Numbered from the stretch's first letter, positions 25,741 to 35,282 are shown. The stretch is DNA of 64,000 nt from JABDQW01 sp942492025 (GCA_942492025.1 CALODJ010000006.1:496001-560000), one strand, 5' to 3'. Numbers and translations: made by a program. The notes: generated by a model from the letters alone, not told the origin.

Positions 25741-26697
25741 CTAACTATCCAGTTTGGTCACTTCCACATCCATCGTTGGTGAATCCAGCTCCTCGCGGCT
25801 GAACAACTCGGTGCCGGGATGCGATGCGGTGGCGCTGCCACAGACGACACCGAAGCGCAGCATGGGCGCTGTTGACTCGCCATTCAGGGCGGCGGCAACC
25901 AGTCCGGAAACGAGCGAGTCACCGCAGCCGACGGTCGACAGTTTGTGGACTTTGGGTGCCTCACAGTGGTAGGCATTGTCACTGTCGACAAGGACCGCGC
26001 CCTGGTCGCCCAGGGAAGCGCATACGTATTCGATGCCGCGCTGCTGCTGGATCATGCGTGCAGCCTCGGCGACATCCTGGACGGTGTCCATACGGCGTTG
26101 AACCGACATTTCAAGGATGTGGCGGTTGAATCTGACCAACCAGGGTTTTGCTTCCATACCCAGTTGCAGCACTTCGCTGTGGGAATCGAGCACGGCTTTA
26201 CCGCCCTGCTGATTGATGCGTTCGATCAACGTTTGATAGGTGCTGTCGGGCACGCCCGGTGGTAGCTGTCCGCTCAATACCGTGATGCCGTTACCTGCTG
26301 TTTCCAGCAGACTGTCAAATAATTTCTGCAGAACCTCGGGCGGGATTTCAGGGCCGATGCTGGTTATTTCGTACTGACCCGGCGGATTGTGCGTCAGCAC
26401 CGTGGTATTCAGCCGTGTCTCGCCCTGGACGCGAAACCACTTGTGGCGGTCGCCAAGGGTATCACCCAGAAGCTTGAGTAGCAGGTCGCCGCTTTCTCCG
26501 GCAACGATGCTGCAGCAATTGACCGGCACTGCGAGTTCGGTGAGCGCTCGCGCGATGTTGATGCCGTTGCCCCCCGGATGATAAAAGGTCTTTTTAGCCC
26601 GTACTTTCTGGTATTCCAGCAGTTGCGAAATCTCATAGCTGATATCGACAGACGGATTCAGCGCCAGCACCGATACGTGGTTTTGTTGGTCGTTCAT
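25741..26697 (-). CDS. pfkB: PfkB-family phosphofructokinase
   Basis: The 318-residue ribokinase-fold sugar kinase belongs to the 1-phosphofructokinase/PfkB/LacC branch: N-terminal LALNPSVDISY, glycine pair HPGGNGINIAR, SGQLPPGVP, and the anion-hole/catalytic VGCGDSLVSG with the usual GAGD changed to GCGD. It phosphorylates a fructose or tagatose phosphate; which one is not settled. Placement 13 bp after gpmI on the same strand supports a glycolytic role, fructose-6-phosphate to fructose-1,6-bisphosphate. A fragment of this gene was duplicated to 22823-23067. The ATG at 26697 has AGGGAGATACC upstream. Confidence 0.85.
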   Translation of the reverse strand: MNDQQNHVSVLALNPSVDISYEISQLLEYQKVRAKKTFYHPGGNGINIARALTELAVPVNCCSIVAGESGDLLLKLLGDTLGDRHKWFRVQGETRLNTTVLTHNPPGQYEITSIGPEIPPEVLQKLFDSLLETAGNGITVLSGQLPPGVPDSTYQTLIERINQQGGKAVLDSHSEVLQLGMEAKPWLVRFNRHILEMSVQRRMDTVQDVAEAARMIQQQRGIEYVCASLGDQGAVLVDSDNAYHCEAPKVHKLSTVGCGDSLVSGLVAAALNGESTAPMLRFGVVCGSATASHPGTELFSREELDSPTMDVEVTKLDS

Positions 26698-26710
26698 TGG
26701 TATCTCCCTG

Positions 26711-28228
26711 TCAAAGCAGGCCTTTCTTCAGAATTAGGCTGCGGCCGGTCATGACCCGCGGTTGGGGTATGCCGAGCAATTCCAGTACCGTCGGTGCGAT
26801 GTCCGCCAGGCCGCGACCGGTGCTGAGCCGCGCCGCGCCTTCGCCCATGATCAAAAACGGTACCGGATATTCGGTGTGCTGGGTATGGGGCTCGCCGGTG
26901 TTGGGGTTGACCATCTCGTCACAATTACCGTGGTCGGCGGTGAGCAGTACACGCCAGTTGTTCTCCAGTGCCACCTTGAAGACACGGTGGCTCTCCTGAT
27001 CCAGTGTCTCGACGGCACGGATGATGGGTTCGCGACGGGCAGTATGACCCACCATGTCGGCATTGGCAAAATTGGTCACGATGAATGAATACTCCCCGCT
27101 TTCAATCGCGGTGATTAATTCATTAGCTATCTTGGGCGCACTCATTTCCGGCAACACGTCATAGGTGGCGACCTGTGGTGATGGCACGATGATACGGTCT
27201 TCCAGCGGAAACGGCGGTTCGCGACCGCCGTTGAAGAAATAGGTCACGTGAGCGAATTTTTCAGTCTCGCTGCAATGCAGTTGCGCCAGACCGGCGTTAC
27301 TGATGACTTCGGACAGCACCTGTTCCGGCATCGTCGATGGAAACAGCACCGGGAACGGGAAGGTGGCATCGTATTCGGTCATGCACAGCAGGTTCTTCAG
27401 CTGGATGCCGCTGCGTTCGAACTCGTCGAAGCTGTCCAGCCCGAAAGCCGCGGCCAGCTGGCGTACACGGTCGCTGCGAAAATTGAAAAACATTACCGGT
27501 TCGTCCTGGGCGATCCCGCCATGGCCAACAACAACGGTGGGCTGGATGAATTCATCACCTTCACCACGCGTATAAGCACTTTCGATGGCCTCGCGCGCGC
27601 TTTCGGCGGTGAAACCCTGGCCGAGTACCATCGCTTTCCACGCGCGCTCGGTTCTGTCCCAGTGGCGTGCACGGTCCATGGCGCTGTAACGACCACTAAC
27701 GGTCGCCACCGAGCCGCGGCCGAGACTGGCAATGGTTTCCTCAATCTGGTCGAGATAGGACAGCGCCGCCCTGGGTGCGGTATCACGGCCATCGGTAATC
27801 ATGTGTATCACCGGTTCGATATCGGTCGTGCGCAACAACGACAGAATGCCGAGCAGATGCTCGATATGGGAATGGACACCACCATCCGAAACCAGTCCGA
27901 CCAGATGGATCCGCCGGGTGTTCTGAGTAATCGACTGCCACGCCGGCAACTGTCCGAAGCTGCCGCCATAAATTGCATTGGCGATGCGCACCAGATCCTG
28001 TTCCAGTATACGACCCGAACCCAGCGTGAGATGGCCAACTTCGGAGTTGCCGAACTGACCGTCCGGCAGGCCGACAGCCCTGCCCGATGCCTGCAGTACC
28101 GTATGCGGGTACGAAGCGAAATAATGATCGAGGTGCGGGGTGCGTGCCAGCGCCCAGGCATTATGAGCGCGGCTGGGGTTGAGTCCGAAACCGTCGAAGA
28201 TAGCCAGCAGTAGTGGTCTTGGTTTCAT
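26711..28228 (-). CDS. gpmI: 2,3-bisphosphoglycerate-independent phosphoglycerate mutase
   Basis: The 505-residue protein is the size of GpmI (about 510). The metal ligand Asp12 in LAIFDGFG and the phosphoserine nucleophile Ser62 in FGNSEVGHLTLGSGR are present, as are ADHGNCDEM and VIHMITDGRDTAP. It interconverts 3- and 2-phosphoglycerate with two Mn2+ ions in the cytoplasm. It is the first gene of a gpmI-pfkB unit. ATG at 28228 with AAGGACATCAC upstream as ribosome site. The divergent partner is a membrane protein of unknown function. Confidence 0.93.
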   Translation of the reverse strand: MKPRPLLLAIFDGFGLNPSRAHNAWALARTPHLDHYFASYPHTVLQASGRAVGLPDGQFGNSEVGHLTLGSGRILEQDLVRIANAIYGGSFGQLPAWQSITQNTRRIHLVGLVSDGGVHSHIEHLLGILSLLRTTDIEPVIHMITDGRDTAPRAALSYLDQIEETIASLGRGSVATVSGRYSAMDRARHWDRTERAWKAMVLGQGFTAESAREAIESAYTRGEGDEFIQPTVVVGHGGIAQDEPVMFFNFRSDRVRQLAAAFGLDSFDEFERSGIQLKNLLCMTEYDATFPFPVLFPSTMPEQVLSEVISNAGLAQLHCSETEKFAHVTYFFNGGREPPFPLEDRIIVPSPQVATYDVLPEMSAPKIANELITAIESGEYSFIVTNFANADMVGHTARREPIIRAVETLDQESHRVFKVALENNWRVLLTADHGNCDEMVNPNTGEPHTQHTEYPVPFLIMGEGAARLSTGRGLADIAPTVLELLGIPQPRVMTGRSLILKKGLL

Positions 28229-28527
28229 GTGATGTCCTTGAATTTACGGTTGGCACTGAGCTTTATAATGATCACCCGGGCAGCGCAGAATTATAACCTT
28301 ACGCCGTTACATTTTCTGCCGTTATCAGAGATATATTTTTCGCCCGGATCAGACTTTCTCAATAGTGCAGGCTATTACACCTTTTTACATTAAAAAACGT
28401 CGGAATCGCCCACATTTCTGAAATCCTTCTTATAATTACTGGCTGATATATTTATGCAGCAGCGGTTTCAATCATGGAGCCTGGCCCGGGCATTCGGCTG
28501 ATCTGCGCCTTCACGAGGTTGACTCAA

Positions 28528-29205
28528 ATGACTGATAAAACACCTGCTAGCAAGAAAGTCGTCAAGAAAAAAGTGGCTAAGAAACCGGCGGTCAAAGCCT
28601 CAACCGAGCGCCGCACGTCGATCAAGGACCGGCGGGCTGATGACAAGGTCATGCCGGGTCTGCTCAGAAATCTGGAAGGTGTTTTCGACAAGATCCATCG
28701 CGACAACCGTGACCGTGACCGGGCACAGGAGCAGATCGCCGAAGAGTTCGCGACCCATATGCAGGATGCTTTCAATCAAATGCATGAGCAGTTGGAAGAG
28801 CGCGAACAGGTGCTGGATGCGAAACTCAAAAGCATCGACCGTACCCACAGCTATCAGTTAAAGCGCGTCAAACTGCTATCGATTCCAGTGACGCTGTTGT
28901 CATTGATTGCAGTGGTGTACCTGTTCTATGTGGTACGCGTGATGGAAATCTCGATGACCAGCATGTCGCAGGACATGCACCAGATAACGGCCTATATGGA
29001 TTCGATGAGCCAGGATACCCAGGCGTTGACGGCTAACACGACCCAGATGACAGCCAACACGGCCAACATGAATGTGCAGATGGAAACCATGAATGCCAAC
29101 ATCGGTCACATGAATGCGACGGTGAGTAACATGCGCTATGACGTCTATAATATGTCGCGTACGGTGTCGCCTGCCATGTCCAGTGTCAGCCGGTTTATGC
29201 CCTGA
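28528..29205 (+). CDS. Single-pass membrane protein with basic N-terminus and Met-rich helical tail
   Basis: From the ATG at 28528 (GAGG upstream) the product has 225 residues. The first about 40 are Lys/Arg-rich (KKVVKKKVAKKPAVKAS), then a charged helical stretch, one transmembrane helix (LLSIPVTLLSLIAVVYLFYV), and a C-terminal part of about 85 residues with about 15 methionines at near-heptad spacing (MSQDMHQITAYMDSMSQD; METMNANIGHMNATVSNM). The tail resembles chemoreceptor-like or t-SNARE-like coiled coils, but no known domain was recognised. It is divergent from gpmI. Function unknown. The upstream in-frame start at 28474 is less likely. Confidence 0.7.
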   Translation: MTDKTPASKKVVKKKVAKKPAVKASTERRTSIKDRRADDKVMPGLLRNLEGVFDKIHRDNRDRDRAQEQIAEEFATHMQDAFNQMHEQLEEREQVLDAKLKSIDRTHSYQLKRVKLLSIPVTLLSLIAVVYLFYVVRVMEISMTSMSQDMHQITAYMDSMSQDTQALTANTTQMTANTANMNVQMETMNANIGHMNATVSNMRYDVYNMSRTVSPAMSSVSRFMP

Positions 29206-29391
29206 CAGAGAGATTGACCCGAATACTTTGATCTGTCGAAGTCCATGTTCTGCGCATTCGCAGACTGAAGGAGATTGCCGCGTCGCTGTCGCTCCTCGCA
29301 ATGACAATTTTTTTCTCGGTGTCGCGCTTTCCATTTTTGACTATAGGGTAACGTCCCCAATATCCCCTGATGTAATAAAGCGTATATATCG

Positions 29392-29465
29392 TAGGGTGTG
29401 CCGTGCGCACCGAAATCAGTATAGCAAGCCAGGCTGCTATAGAGCGGTGCGCACGGCGCACCCTA
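29392..29465. repeat. Family A palindromic repeat (tandem unit 1)
   Basis: 74 bp, arms TAGGGTGTGCCGTGCGCACC and GGTGCGCACGGCGCACCCTA, TA at both ends. Confidence 0.8.
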
Positions 29466-29597
29466 CCTCACTGAAGGAGATTGCCGCGTCGCTGTCGCGC
29501 CTCGCAATGACAATTTTTTTCTCGGTGTCGCGCTTTCCATTTTTGACTATAGGGTAACGTCCCCAATATCCCCTGATGTAATAAAGCGTATATATCG

Positions 29598-29671
29598 TAG
29601 GGTGTGCCGTGCGCACCGAAATCAGTATAGCAAGCCAGGCTGCTATAGAGCGGTGCGCACGGCGCACCCTA
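29598..29671. repeat. Family A palindromic repeat (tandem unit 2)
   Basis: Identical to the copy 206 bp earlier, so it was duplicated with the unit rather than inserted again. Confidence 0.8.
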
Positions 29672-29820
29672 CCTCACTGAAGGAGATTGCCGCGTCGCTG
29701 TCGCGCCTCGCAATGACAATTAGTTTTTTTTCGCTGCTTAGAGAGCGGCACGCCCTCTGTCCGCTTTTATCTTGTGCTTAAATACGCGGGCCACTAAATA
29801 AGAATGATAATGATGATGCC

Positions 29821-31452
29821 ATGAGTGCCTTGCAAAAGATCTATCGCTGGATTGACAAAAACATCCTGGAACTGGGCCGCGAAATGCGGCTGTCGTATTT
29901 ACCGCCATTGATGGTTTATGTGGCCGCGGGGGTGTCCGGGCTGACAGGTATCGTCGGCACTTTCTTCGTCAAAGAATATCTGGGTCTGTCGGCTGAGTTT
30001 CTGGCCGCGTTAGGCTTCTGGGCGGGCATGCCCTGGGCGCTGAAGATGCCGTTGGGGCATCTGGTCGACCTGATCTGGAAATTCAAATCGGTGCTGGTGT
30101 TTATTGGTGCTGCACTGATCGCAGCGAGCTTGTTGATCATGGTGGCATTGTTGTCCGACCCGGATGCGATGCGGCAAATCATGCCGACCGAGGCCTGGTA
30201 CGTGATCAGCGCCTTACTGGCACCGGTCGGCTTTGTGTTGCAGGATGTCGTTGCCGATGCGATGACGGTCGAGGCGGTGCCGCGGCTTGATGCACAGGGC
30301 CGGGCGTTCGATGCGGAAACCAAGCGTCTGATGCATACCACGATGCAGACCCTCGGGCGGGTGGCGATAATCGGCGGTGGCGTGTTGGTGGCATTGATGA
30401 ACGTGTACATGTTCAGCGGCGTGGAGATCCTGGAGGAGTCGCAAAAGGCAAAAGTCTACACAGATATCTATCAGCTGGCACTGTTCATACCGGTGGTTTC
30501 CGTGCTGGGTGTGCTGCTGGGGTATTATCTAAAATGGCGTGAATTCATTCGCTTGCGGCAACAAGGGCACCAGCGCACCAGGGCCTGGCGGTTGATCAAT
30601 GTTCAGGAAGAATCACCCGCGCCGAACTGGTGGATACTGGGCGGCAGTCTGGTGTTCGTGGTTTTTTCCCTGAGCATGGGCCTGGGCGACATTCCCTATA
30701 ATCAGGAAATCATTTTTGTCGGCTCGATGGCGATCATTCTGTTTTTGATGTCGCGGCTGGTCAAGGTGCTGGATGTCGATGCACGACGAACCCTGGTCGG
30801 TACCGCAGTCATTATATTCGTCTACCGGGCCATGCCAACGCCCGGGCAGGGCTCAACCTGGTGGATGATCGATGTGCTGGAATTCGATCAGCAGTTTCTG
30901 TCGGTACTGTCACTAATAGCCGCCGTGATCACGTTGTTTGTCATGTTTCTGTTTCGACGATTCATGGCGGAAAAATCGATCGCCTACATCGTTGTGTTTC
31001 TGACGATCGTGAGCACGGTGTTGACCTTGCCGATCGTCGGTATGTATTACGGCTTTCACGAATGGACGGCGGCGCATACCGGTGGTGTCGTCGATGCGCG
31101 CTTTATCGCTATTGTCGATACCGCACTGGAATCACCGCTCGGGCAAGTCGCGATGATTCCGATGCTGGCCTGGATCGCCAATTCGGCACCGTCACAATTG
31201 AAGGCGACTTTCTTTGCCGTGATGGCTTCCTTTACCAATCTGGCCTTATCGGCCAGTCAATTGGGGACCAAGTACGTTAACCGGGTTTTTACCATCACAC
31301 GGGAGGTGAAGGACCCTCAGACGGGTGCTGTCACGGTGCCGGCCAATTACGATGAGCTGGGAATATTATTTATCACTGTGACGCTGCTGGTTTTTGCGGT
31401 GCCCTTGCTCGCCGTCATCATCGTAAAACGAATCCGCTTGCAGAGTGCCTGA
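29821..31452 (+). CDS. BT1/folate-biopterin-type MFS transporter
   Basis: The 543-residue integral membrane protein has about 12-14 hydrophobic helices. The segment GFVLQDVVADAMTVEAVPR (about residues 137-155) matches the LQDVVAD motif of the BT1 family, first known as biopterin/folate transporters of trypanosomatids and cyanobacteria. Many bacterial members have unknown substrates. The N-terminal helix KIYRWIDKNILELGREMR is amphipathic. The ATG at 29821 lacks a good ribosome site. The upstream AATGATAATGATGATG resembles half of a Fur box. It stands alone between the tandem repeat and nfeD. Confidence 0.7.
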   Translation: MSALQKIYRWIDKNILELGREMRLSYLPPLMVYVAAGVSGLTGIVGTFFVKEYLGLSAEFLAALGFWAGMPWALKMPLGHLVDLIWKFKSVLVFIGAALIAASLLIMVALLSDPDAMRQIMPTEAWYVISALLAPVGFVLQDVVADAMTVEAVPRLDAQGRAFDAETKRLMHTTMQTLGRVAIIGGGVLVALMNVYMFSGVEILEESQKAKVYTDIYQLALFIPVVSVLGVLLGYYLKWREFIRLRQQGHQRTRAWRLINVQEESPAPNWWILGGSLVFVVFSLSMGLGDIPYNQEIIFVGSMAIILFLMSRLVKVLDVDARRTLVGTAVIIFVYRAMPTPGQGSTWWMIDVLEFDQQFLSVLSLIAAVITLFVMFLFRRFMAEKSIAYIVVFLTIVSTVLTLPIVGMYYGFHEWTAAHTGGVVDARFIAIVDTALESPLGQVAMIPMLAWIANSAPSQLKATFFAVMASFTNLALSASQLGTKYVNRVFTITREVKDPQTGAVTVPANYDELGILFITVTLLVFAVPLLAVIIVKRIRLQSA

Positions 31453-31541
31453 CCGGCCGTTAGATCATCAGCACCGCTGTTCCTGTGTGCCGTTTCCCAG
31501 CCAGCTGTTTTCTGTTTATACTGTCGGTATTGCGGTCGTTG

Positions 31542-32912
31542 ATGGATGATATGCAGCCTACATACCTGCTTAACCCTCTGATTTTCGCGCTTACCCTGTT
31601 GCTGCTGGCGAACGCCAGCTTCGCGGACTACCCCGTGGCGAAAAAAGCTTACCTGGTGGAAATCGAGGGTGCGATCGGACCGGTTACCCAGGAACTGATT
31701 GTGCGCAGCATCGGCAATGCCGAAGCTGACGGTGCCGCGATGGTCATTCTGCAGATGAACACCCCGGGTGGTCTCGATCATTCGATGCGTGAAATTATTC
31801 AGGCCATACTCGATGCGCATGTCCCGGTGGTCACCTATGTCTCACCGCAGGGTTCGCGCGCGGCCAGTGCGGGCACTTATATCCTGTATGCCAGTCATGT
31901 CGCGGCGATGGCGCCTGCGACCAACCTGGGCGCGGCGACGCCGGTGCAGATCGGCGGTATGCCTGAAACGCCGCTGGATCCCGGCGAAAAACAGGACGAG
32001 GCAGAGGGCGGCGATGATAAATCCAGCATGGAGAAAAAAATCATCAATGACGCAACAGCCTATATCAAGGGGCTGGCAAAACTCAGGGGCCGAAATGAGG
32101 CGTGGGCCGAGTTGGCTGTACGTGAAGCCGCCAGCCTTACCGCTGACGATGCGCTGGAGCAGAAAGTCATCGACATGGTTGCCGCCGACCTCAGCGCGTT
32201 GCTGGAGCAACTCGATGGACGGGAACTCTATGTCAAGGGACGCATCGTCACACTCGATACCACGGGCCTGGTCATAGAACGCATCACACCGGATTGGCGT
32301 TCCAGCGTGCTCGCCATTATTACCAATCCGAATATCGCCTACGTATTGATGCTGGTCGGCATCTATGGGCTGATCCTGGAATTTTCCAATCCGGGTTCCA
32401 TACTCCCGGGTGTCGTGGGCACCATCAGCCTATTGCTCGCCCTGTACGCCTTCCAGGTATTGCCGATCAACTATGCCGGTCTGGCACTGCTGGGTATCGG
32501 TCTTGCGTTTATCGTCTCGGAGTTGTTTGTCACCAGTGGCGGCATACTGGGTATCGGTGGCGTGGTCGCGTTCACGGTAGGCTCGATAATGCTGTTCGAC
32601 GATGAATATATCGCCGTGTCGATACCCTTGATCGGTGGCACGGCTCTGGTGGCCGCTGGCTTCATGCTGTGGATACTCAGAAAGTTTTCCACGCTCAGGC
32701 ACAGGCAGGTGGTCAGTGGTGCAGAGTACATGGTCGGCCGCAGCGGTGAAGTGATCGAAGCGTTCAGTGGCCGTGGGCGGGTTGAAATAGACGGCGAATC
32801 CTGGCTGGCCGAGAGCCGGGTGCCGGTGTCTACCGGGCAAAAAATTCGCGTCGACGCTATTGATAAACTCGTTCTTAAAATTGAACCGGCTGACGAAACC
32901 GGGGAGGAATAA
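31542..32912 (+). CDS. NfeD-type membrane serine protease (ClpP-like domain)
   Basis: From the ATG at 31542 the product has 456 residues: signal/anchor (LIFALTLLLLANASFA), ClpP-class protease domain (ILQMNTPGGLDHSM and catalytic Ser in GSRAASAGTYI, with a lysine near VKEAASL...AL region expected), four to five transmembrane helices (about 255-365), and a C-terminal OB-fold NfeD domain (GRSGEVIEAFSGRGRVEIDGESW). NfeD1b proteases cleave stomatin-like partners. The next gene, two bases downstream, encodes such a partner. GTG 31485 would add a second hydrophobic leader and is less likely. Confidence 0.88.
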   Translation: MDDMQPTYLLNPLIFALTLLLLANASFADYPVAKKAYLVEIEGAIGPVTQELIVRSIGNAEADGAAMVILQMNTPGGLDHSMREIIQAILDAHVPVVTYVSPQGSRAASAGTYILYASHVAAMAPATNLGAATPVQIGGMPETPLDPGEKQDEAEGGDDKSSMEKKIINDATAYIKGLAKLRGRNEAWAELAVREAASLTADDALEQKVIDMVAADLSALLEQLDGRELYVKGRIVTLDTTGLVIERITPDWRSSVLAIITNPNIAYVLMLVGIYGLILEFSNPGSILPGVVGTISLLLALYAFQVLPINYAGLALLGIGLAFIVSELFVTSGGILGIGGVVAFTVGSIMLFDDEYIAVSIPLIGGTALVAAGFMLWILRKFSTLRHRQVVSGAEYMVGRSGEVIEAFSGRGRVEIDGESWLAESRVPVSTGQKIRVDAIDKLVLKIEPADETGEE

Positions 32913-32914
32913 CC

Positions 32915-33682
32915 ATGTACTTATTGCAATATATTACGCCAGCCTTACTGGTGCTTGCCATTATCATCTCGGCAGTTCGCGTATTACGCGAATATGAACG
33001 GGGCGTCATTTTTTTCCTCGGGCGCTTTCAGAAGGTCAAGGGGCCGGGCCTGATTATCGTCATCCCGGTCATCCAGAAAATGGTGCGGGTCGATTTGCGC
33101 GTGGTCACCTATGATATACCCACGCAGGATGTCATCTCCCGCGACAATGTCACCGTGCACGTCAGTGCCGTGCTCTACTTCCGTGTGATCGATCCCGAGC
33201 GTGCCATCATTCAGGTCGAACACTATTTCAATGCGACCAACCAGCTGGCTCAGACAACCTTACGCTCGGTGCTGGGCCAGCACGATCTCGACGAAATGCT
33301 GTCGCAACGCGACAAGCTGAACGCCGATATCCAGAATATTCTCGATGAACAGACGGCGTCGTGGGGAATCAAGGTGACCAATGTGGAGATCAAGCATATT
33401 GATCTGAACGAGAGCATGATTCGTGCCATCGCCAAACAGGCCGAAGCCGAACGTGAGCGCCGTGCCAAGATCATCCATGCCGAGGGTGAATTGCAGGCGT
33501 CCAAAAAGCTGCTCGAGGCCGCAGAAATGATGTCCAAGAACCCGCAAACTCTGCAATTACGCTATCTGCAGACACTGAACGATATCTCCAGTGAAAATGC
33601 CTCGACGATCGTATTTCCGTTGCCAATGGAGCTCTTCAACGCATTTCAGCCTAAACATAAACAGCCGGTACCTGATAAGTAG
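32915..33682 (+). CDS. Stomatin-like SPFH-domain protein
   Basis: The 255-residue product begins with a membrane hairpin (LLVLAIIISAVRVL), then an SPFH/band-7 domain (REYERGVIFFLGRFQKVKGPGL, SAVLYFRVIDPERAI, LRSVLGQHDLDEMLSQRD), a charged coiled coil (KQAEAERERRAKIIHAEGE) and a short tail. Such proteins form cytoplasmic-face membrane rings and are substrates of the NfeD protease encoded immediately upstream (two-base gap, GGGGAGGAAT ribosome site). The classic slipin-NfeD operon. Size and pairing leave little doubt; the physiological role in membrane quality control is general to the family. Confidence 0.92.
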   Translation: MYLLQYITPALLVLAIIISAVRVLREYERGVIFFLGRFQKVKGPGLIIVIPVIQKMVRVDLRVVTYDIPTQDVISRDNVTVHVSAVLYFRVIDPERAIIQVEHYFNATNQLAQTTLRSVLGQHDLDEMLSQRDKLNADIQNILDEQTASWGIKVTNVEIKHIDLNESMIRAIAKQAEAERERRAKIIHAEGELQASKKLLEAAEMMSKNPQTLQLRYLQTLNDISSENASTIVFPLPMELFNAFQPKHKQPVPDK

Positions 33683-33858
33683 CGCCAGAGGGCAGTGATT
33701 GCGCTACCTGCGCCAGGCCTGGATTAGCCGTTGCGGTTCTCTCTTCCGAGGTGCTATACGAGCTGACAAAAATTTACTGTTGTTGACCGCGCTTTCATGG
33801 ACAGATGTGGCTCTGCTGACTAAAGTCAGAGGGAGATAAATGCCGCGCGGAAGGTTAT

Positions 33859-34986
33859 ATGTCGGACCATATCGATACCCTCGATGACCTGAACAAGCAT
33901 ATACCACTCAAGCAGAAACTGGTCAGCGCCCATCAGGTCATTAAAAAAAACCTGCCTTTCATCGCACGTATTGCCATCGCAATATACGATCCAGAAACCC
34001 GGGTATTGAAAACCTTCATCCATAGCAGCGATGAAACAACACCGCTGGAGAACTACCACGCCTTGATCGATGATGCACCATCGCTGAAGCGTATTCTTGA
34101 CCAGCGCCGACCCCGGGTGATTAATAATTTTCTGACCTTTGATCACAATAATAAGGAACACAATAGACGACTGGGCCGGGCCGGTTATGCGGCCAGCTAT
34201 ACCATGCCAATATTCAACAATGGCGATTTTCTTGGGTTCATCTTTTTTAATTCCTTCCAGACCGAAGTGTTCGATGAATATGCACTCAGCCAGCTCGATA
34301 TTTTTGGCCATCTGATTTCGTTGATGATCATCAGTGAACTTTCCAACATCCAGACACTCGCCGCAGCATTGAAAACCAGTGGCAGGATAACGCACTTGCG
34401 TGATCCGGAGACAGGCTCTCATCTCGACCGCATGTCGCGTTACAGTCGCCTGATCGCCAGCGCACTGGCTGATAAATACAGGCTGGAAGATGATTACATC
34501 GAGCATATCTTCATGTTTTCGCCGCTGCACGATATCGGCAAGATCGGTATTCCCGATGATATCCTGATGAAGCCGGATAAGCTCGATACGAATGAGATGG
34601 AAATCATGAAGACCCATACAATCAAAGGCAGGGAAATTATCGATGAAATCCTGATCAATTTTGGCCTGGATGGCGTCGACTACGTGAATATCCTCAGGAA
34701 CATTGCCGAATTTCACCATGAATCCGTCAATGGTGCGGGTTATCCCGCCGGTAGAAGCGGCGATGACATTCCCCTGGAAGCACGTATCGTCGCCGTGGCT
34801 GATATATTTGATGCCCTTACCAGTCGCAGGACCTACAAGCAGGCGTGGACGAATGAAGCCGCTTTTGAAGCCTTGAATCAGCTGGCGGGCGAGAAGCTCG
34901 ATCAGGATTGTGTCAATGCACTACTGGAAAATATTGAGGAAATAGAAAAAATACAGCAACAATTCAAACAGGATTGTTTCGGTTAA
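33859..34986 (+). CDS. GAF-like plus HD-GYP c-di-GMP phosphodiesterase
   Basis: This 375-residue cytoplasmic protein has an N-terminal GAF-like sensory domain (about 20-165) and an HD-GYP domain (about 175-345). The metal site HDIGKIGIP and the GYP signature HHESVNGAGYP are intact, with AVADIFDALTSRRTYK. HD-GYP enzymes hydrolyse c-di-GMP to GMP. The start at 33859 is a plus-strand ATG with GGAAGG upstream. It is convergent with a GGDEF gene (35283-36278), with a family B element between the two stops. Confidence 0.88.
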   Translation: MSDHIDTLDDLNKHIPLKQKLVSAHQVIKKNLPFIARIAIAIYDPETRVLKTFIHSSDETTPLENYHALIDDAPSLKRILDQRRPRVINNFLTFDHNNKEHNRRLGRAGYAASYTMPIFNNGDFLGFIFFNSFQTEVFDEYALSQLDIFGHLISLMIISELSNIQTLAAALKTSGRITHLRDPETGSHLDRMSRYSRLIASALADKYRLEDDYIEHIFMFSPLHDIGKIGIPDDILMKPDKLDTNEMEIMKTHTIKGREIIDEILINFGLDGVDYVNILRNIAEFHHESVNGAGYPAGRSGDDIPLEARIVAVADIFDALTSRRTYKQAWTNEAAFEALNQLAGEKLDQDCVNALLENIEEIEKIQQQFKQDCFG

Positions 34987-34999
34987 GACGTGTAAAGTC

Positions 35000-35246
35000 T
35001 AGCCCGCATTTCTCACCAGGCGGCGTAGAAAGCTGATATGGCATTGGCTATCTAAAGTAAAGCCAGGATGACCCAAAATACAGTGTGTTATACAAGCCTG
35101 CCTATCACGGTTCAGGCTGGTCTTCGTGTCCGTAAGCTTGCTCTTCACTCAAACCGTAGCTATTGCTACGCTTTTCGCTCCAGAGCGGCGCTTACGAACA
35201 CGAATCCTGCGCCTGCTCCCGTGATCCTGGTGAGAAATGCGGGCTA
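35000..35246. repeat. Family B element, copy B2 (basic form)
   Basis: A 247-bp form without A or S. It starts TA-GCCCGCATTTCTCACCAGG and ends with the complement and TA, and holds the internal blocks AATACAGTGTGTTATAC and GCTACGCTTTTCGCTCC. It lies between the convergent HD-GYP and GGDEF genes, 13 and 36 bp from their stops. Confidence 0.85.
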
Positions 35247-35282
35247 GAGCTAAAGATCAGTTGCTGGTCTGACTGGGCTAAA

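Larger units (their letters stand above)
29265..29725. repeat. 206-bp tandem repeat, about 2.2 copies, each with a family A palindrome
   Basis: Units begin CTGAAGGAGATTGCCGCG at 29265, 29471 and 29677, a 206-bp period; the third stops after about 50 bp. The first two units are almost identical, differing at a few bases. Each contains a dispersed bacterial repeat related to CATTGCGAGGAGCGACAGCG (also at 63049) and one family A copy (29392-29465 and 29598-29671). No gene is encoded in 29206-29820. Confidence 0.85.

Noticed and set aside
29195..29667. Repeated 76-88-codon minus-strand frames in the tandem repeat
   Set aside because: Two copies of the same artefactual peptide produced by the 206-bp duplication.
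29265..29725. Considered as a CRISPR array because of regular repetition
   Set aside because: Only about 2.2 units of 206 bp with identical, not variable, intervening sequence; no cas genes.
29803..29821. AATGATAATGATGATG as a Fur box before the BT1 transporter
   Set aside because: Matches only half of the consensus and overlaps the likely ribosome-binding region.
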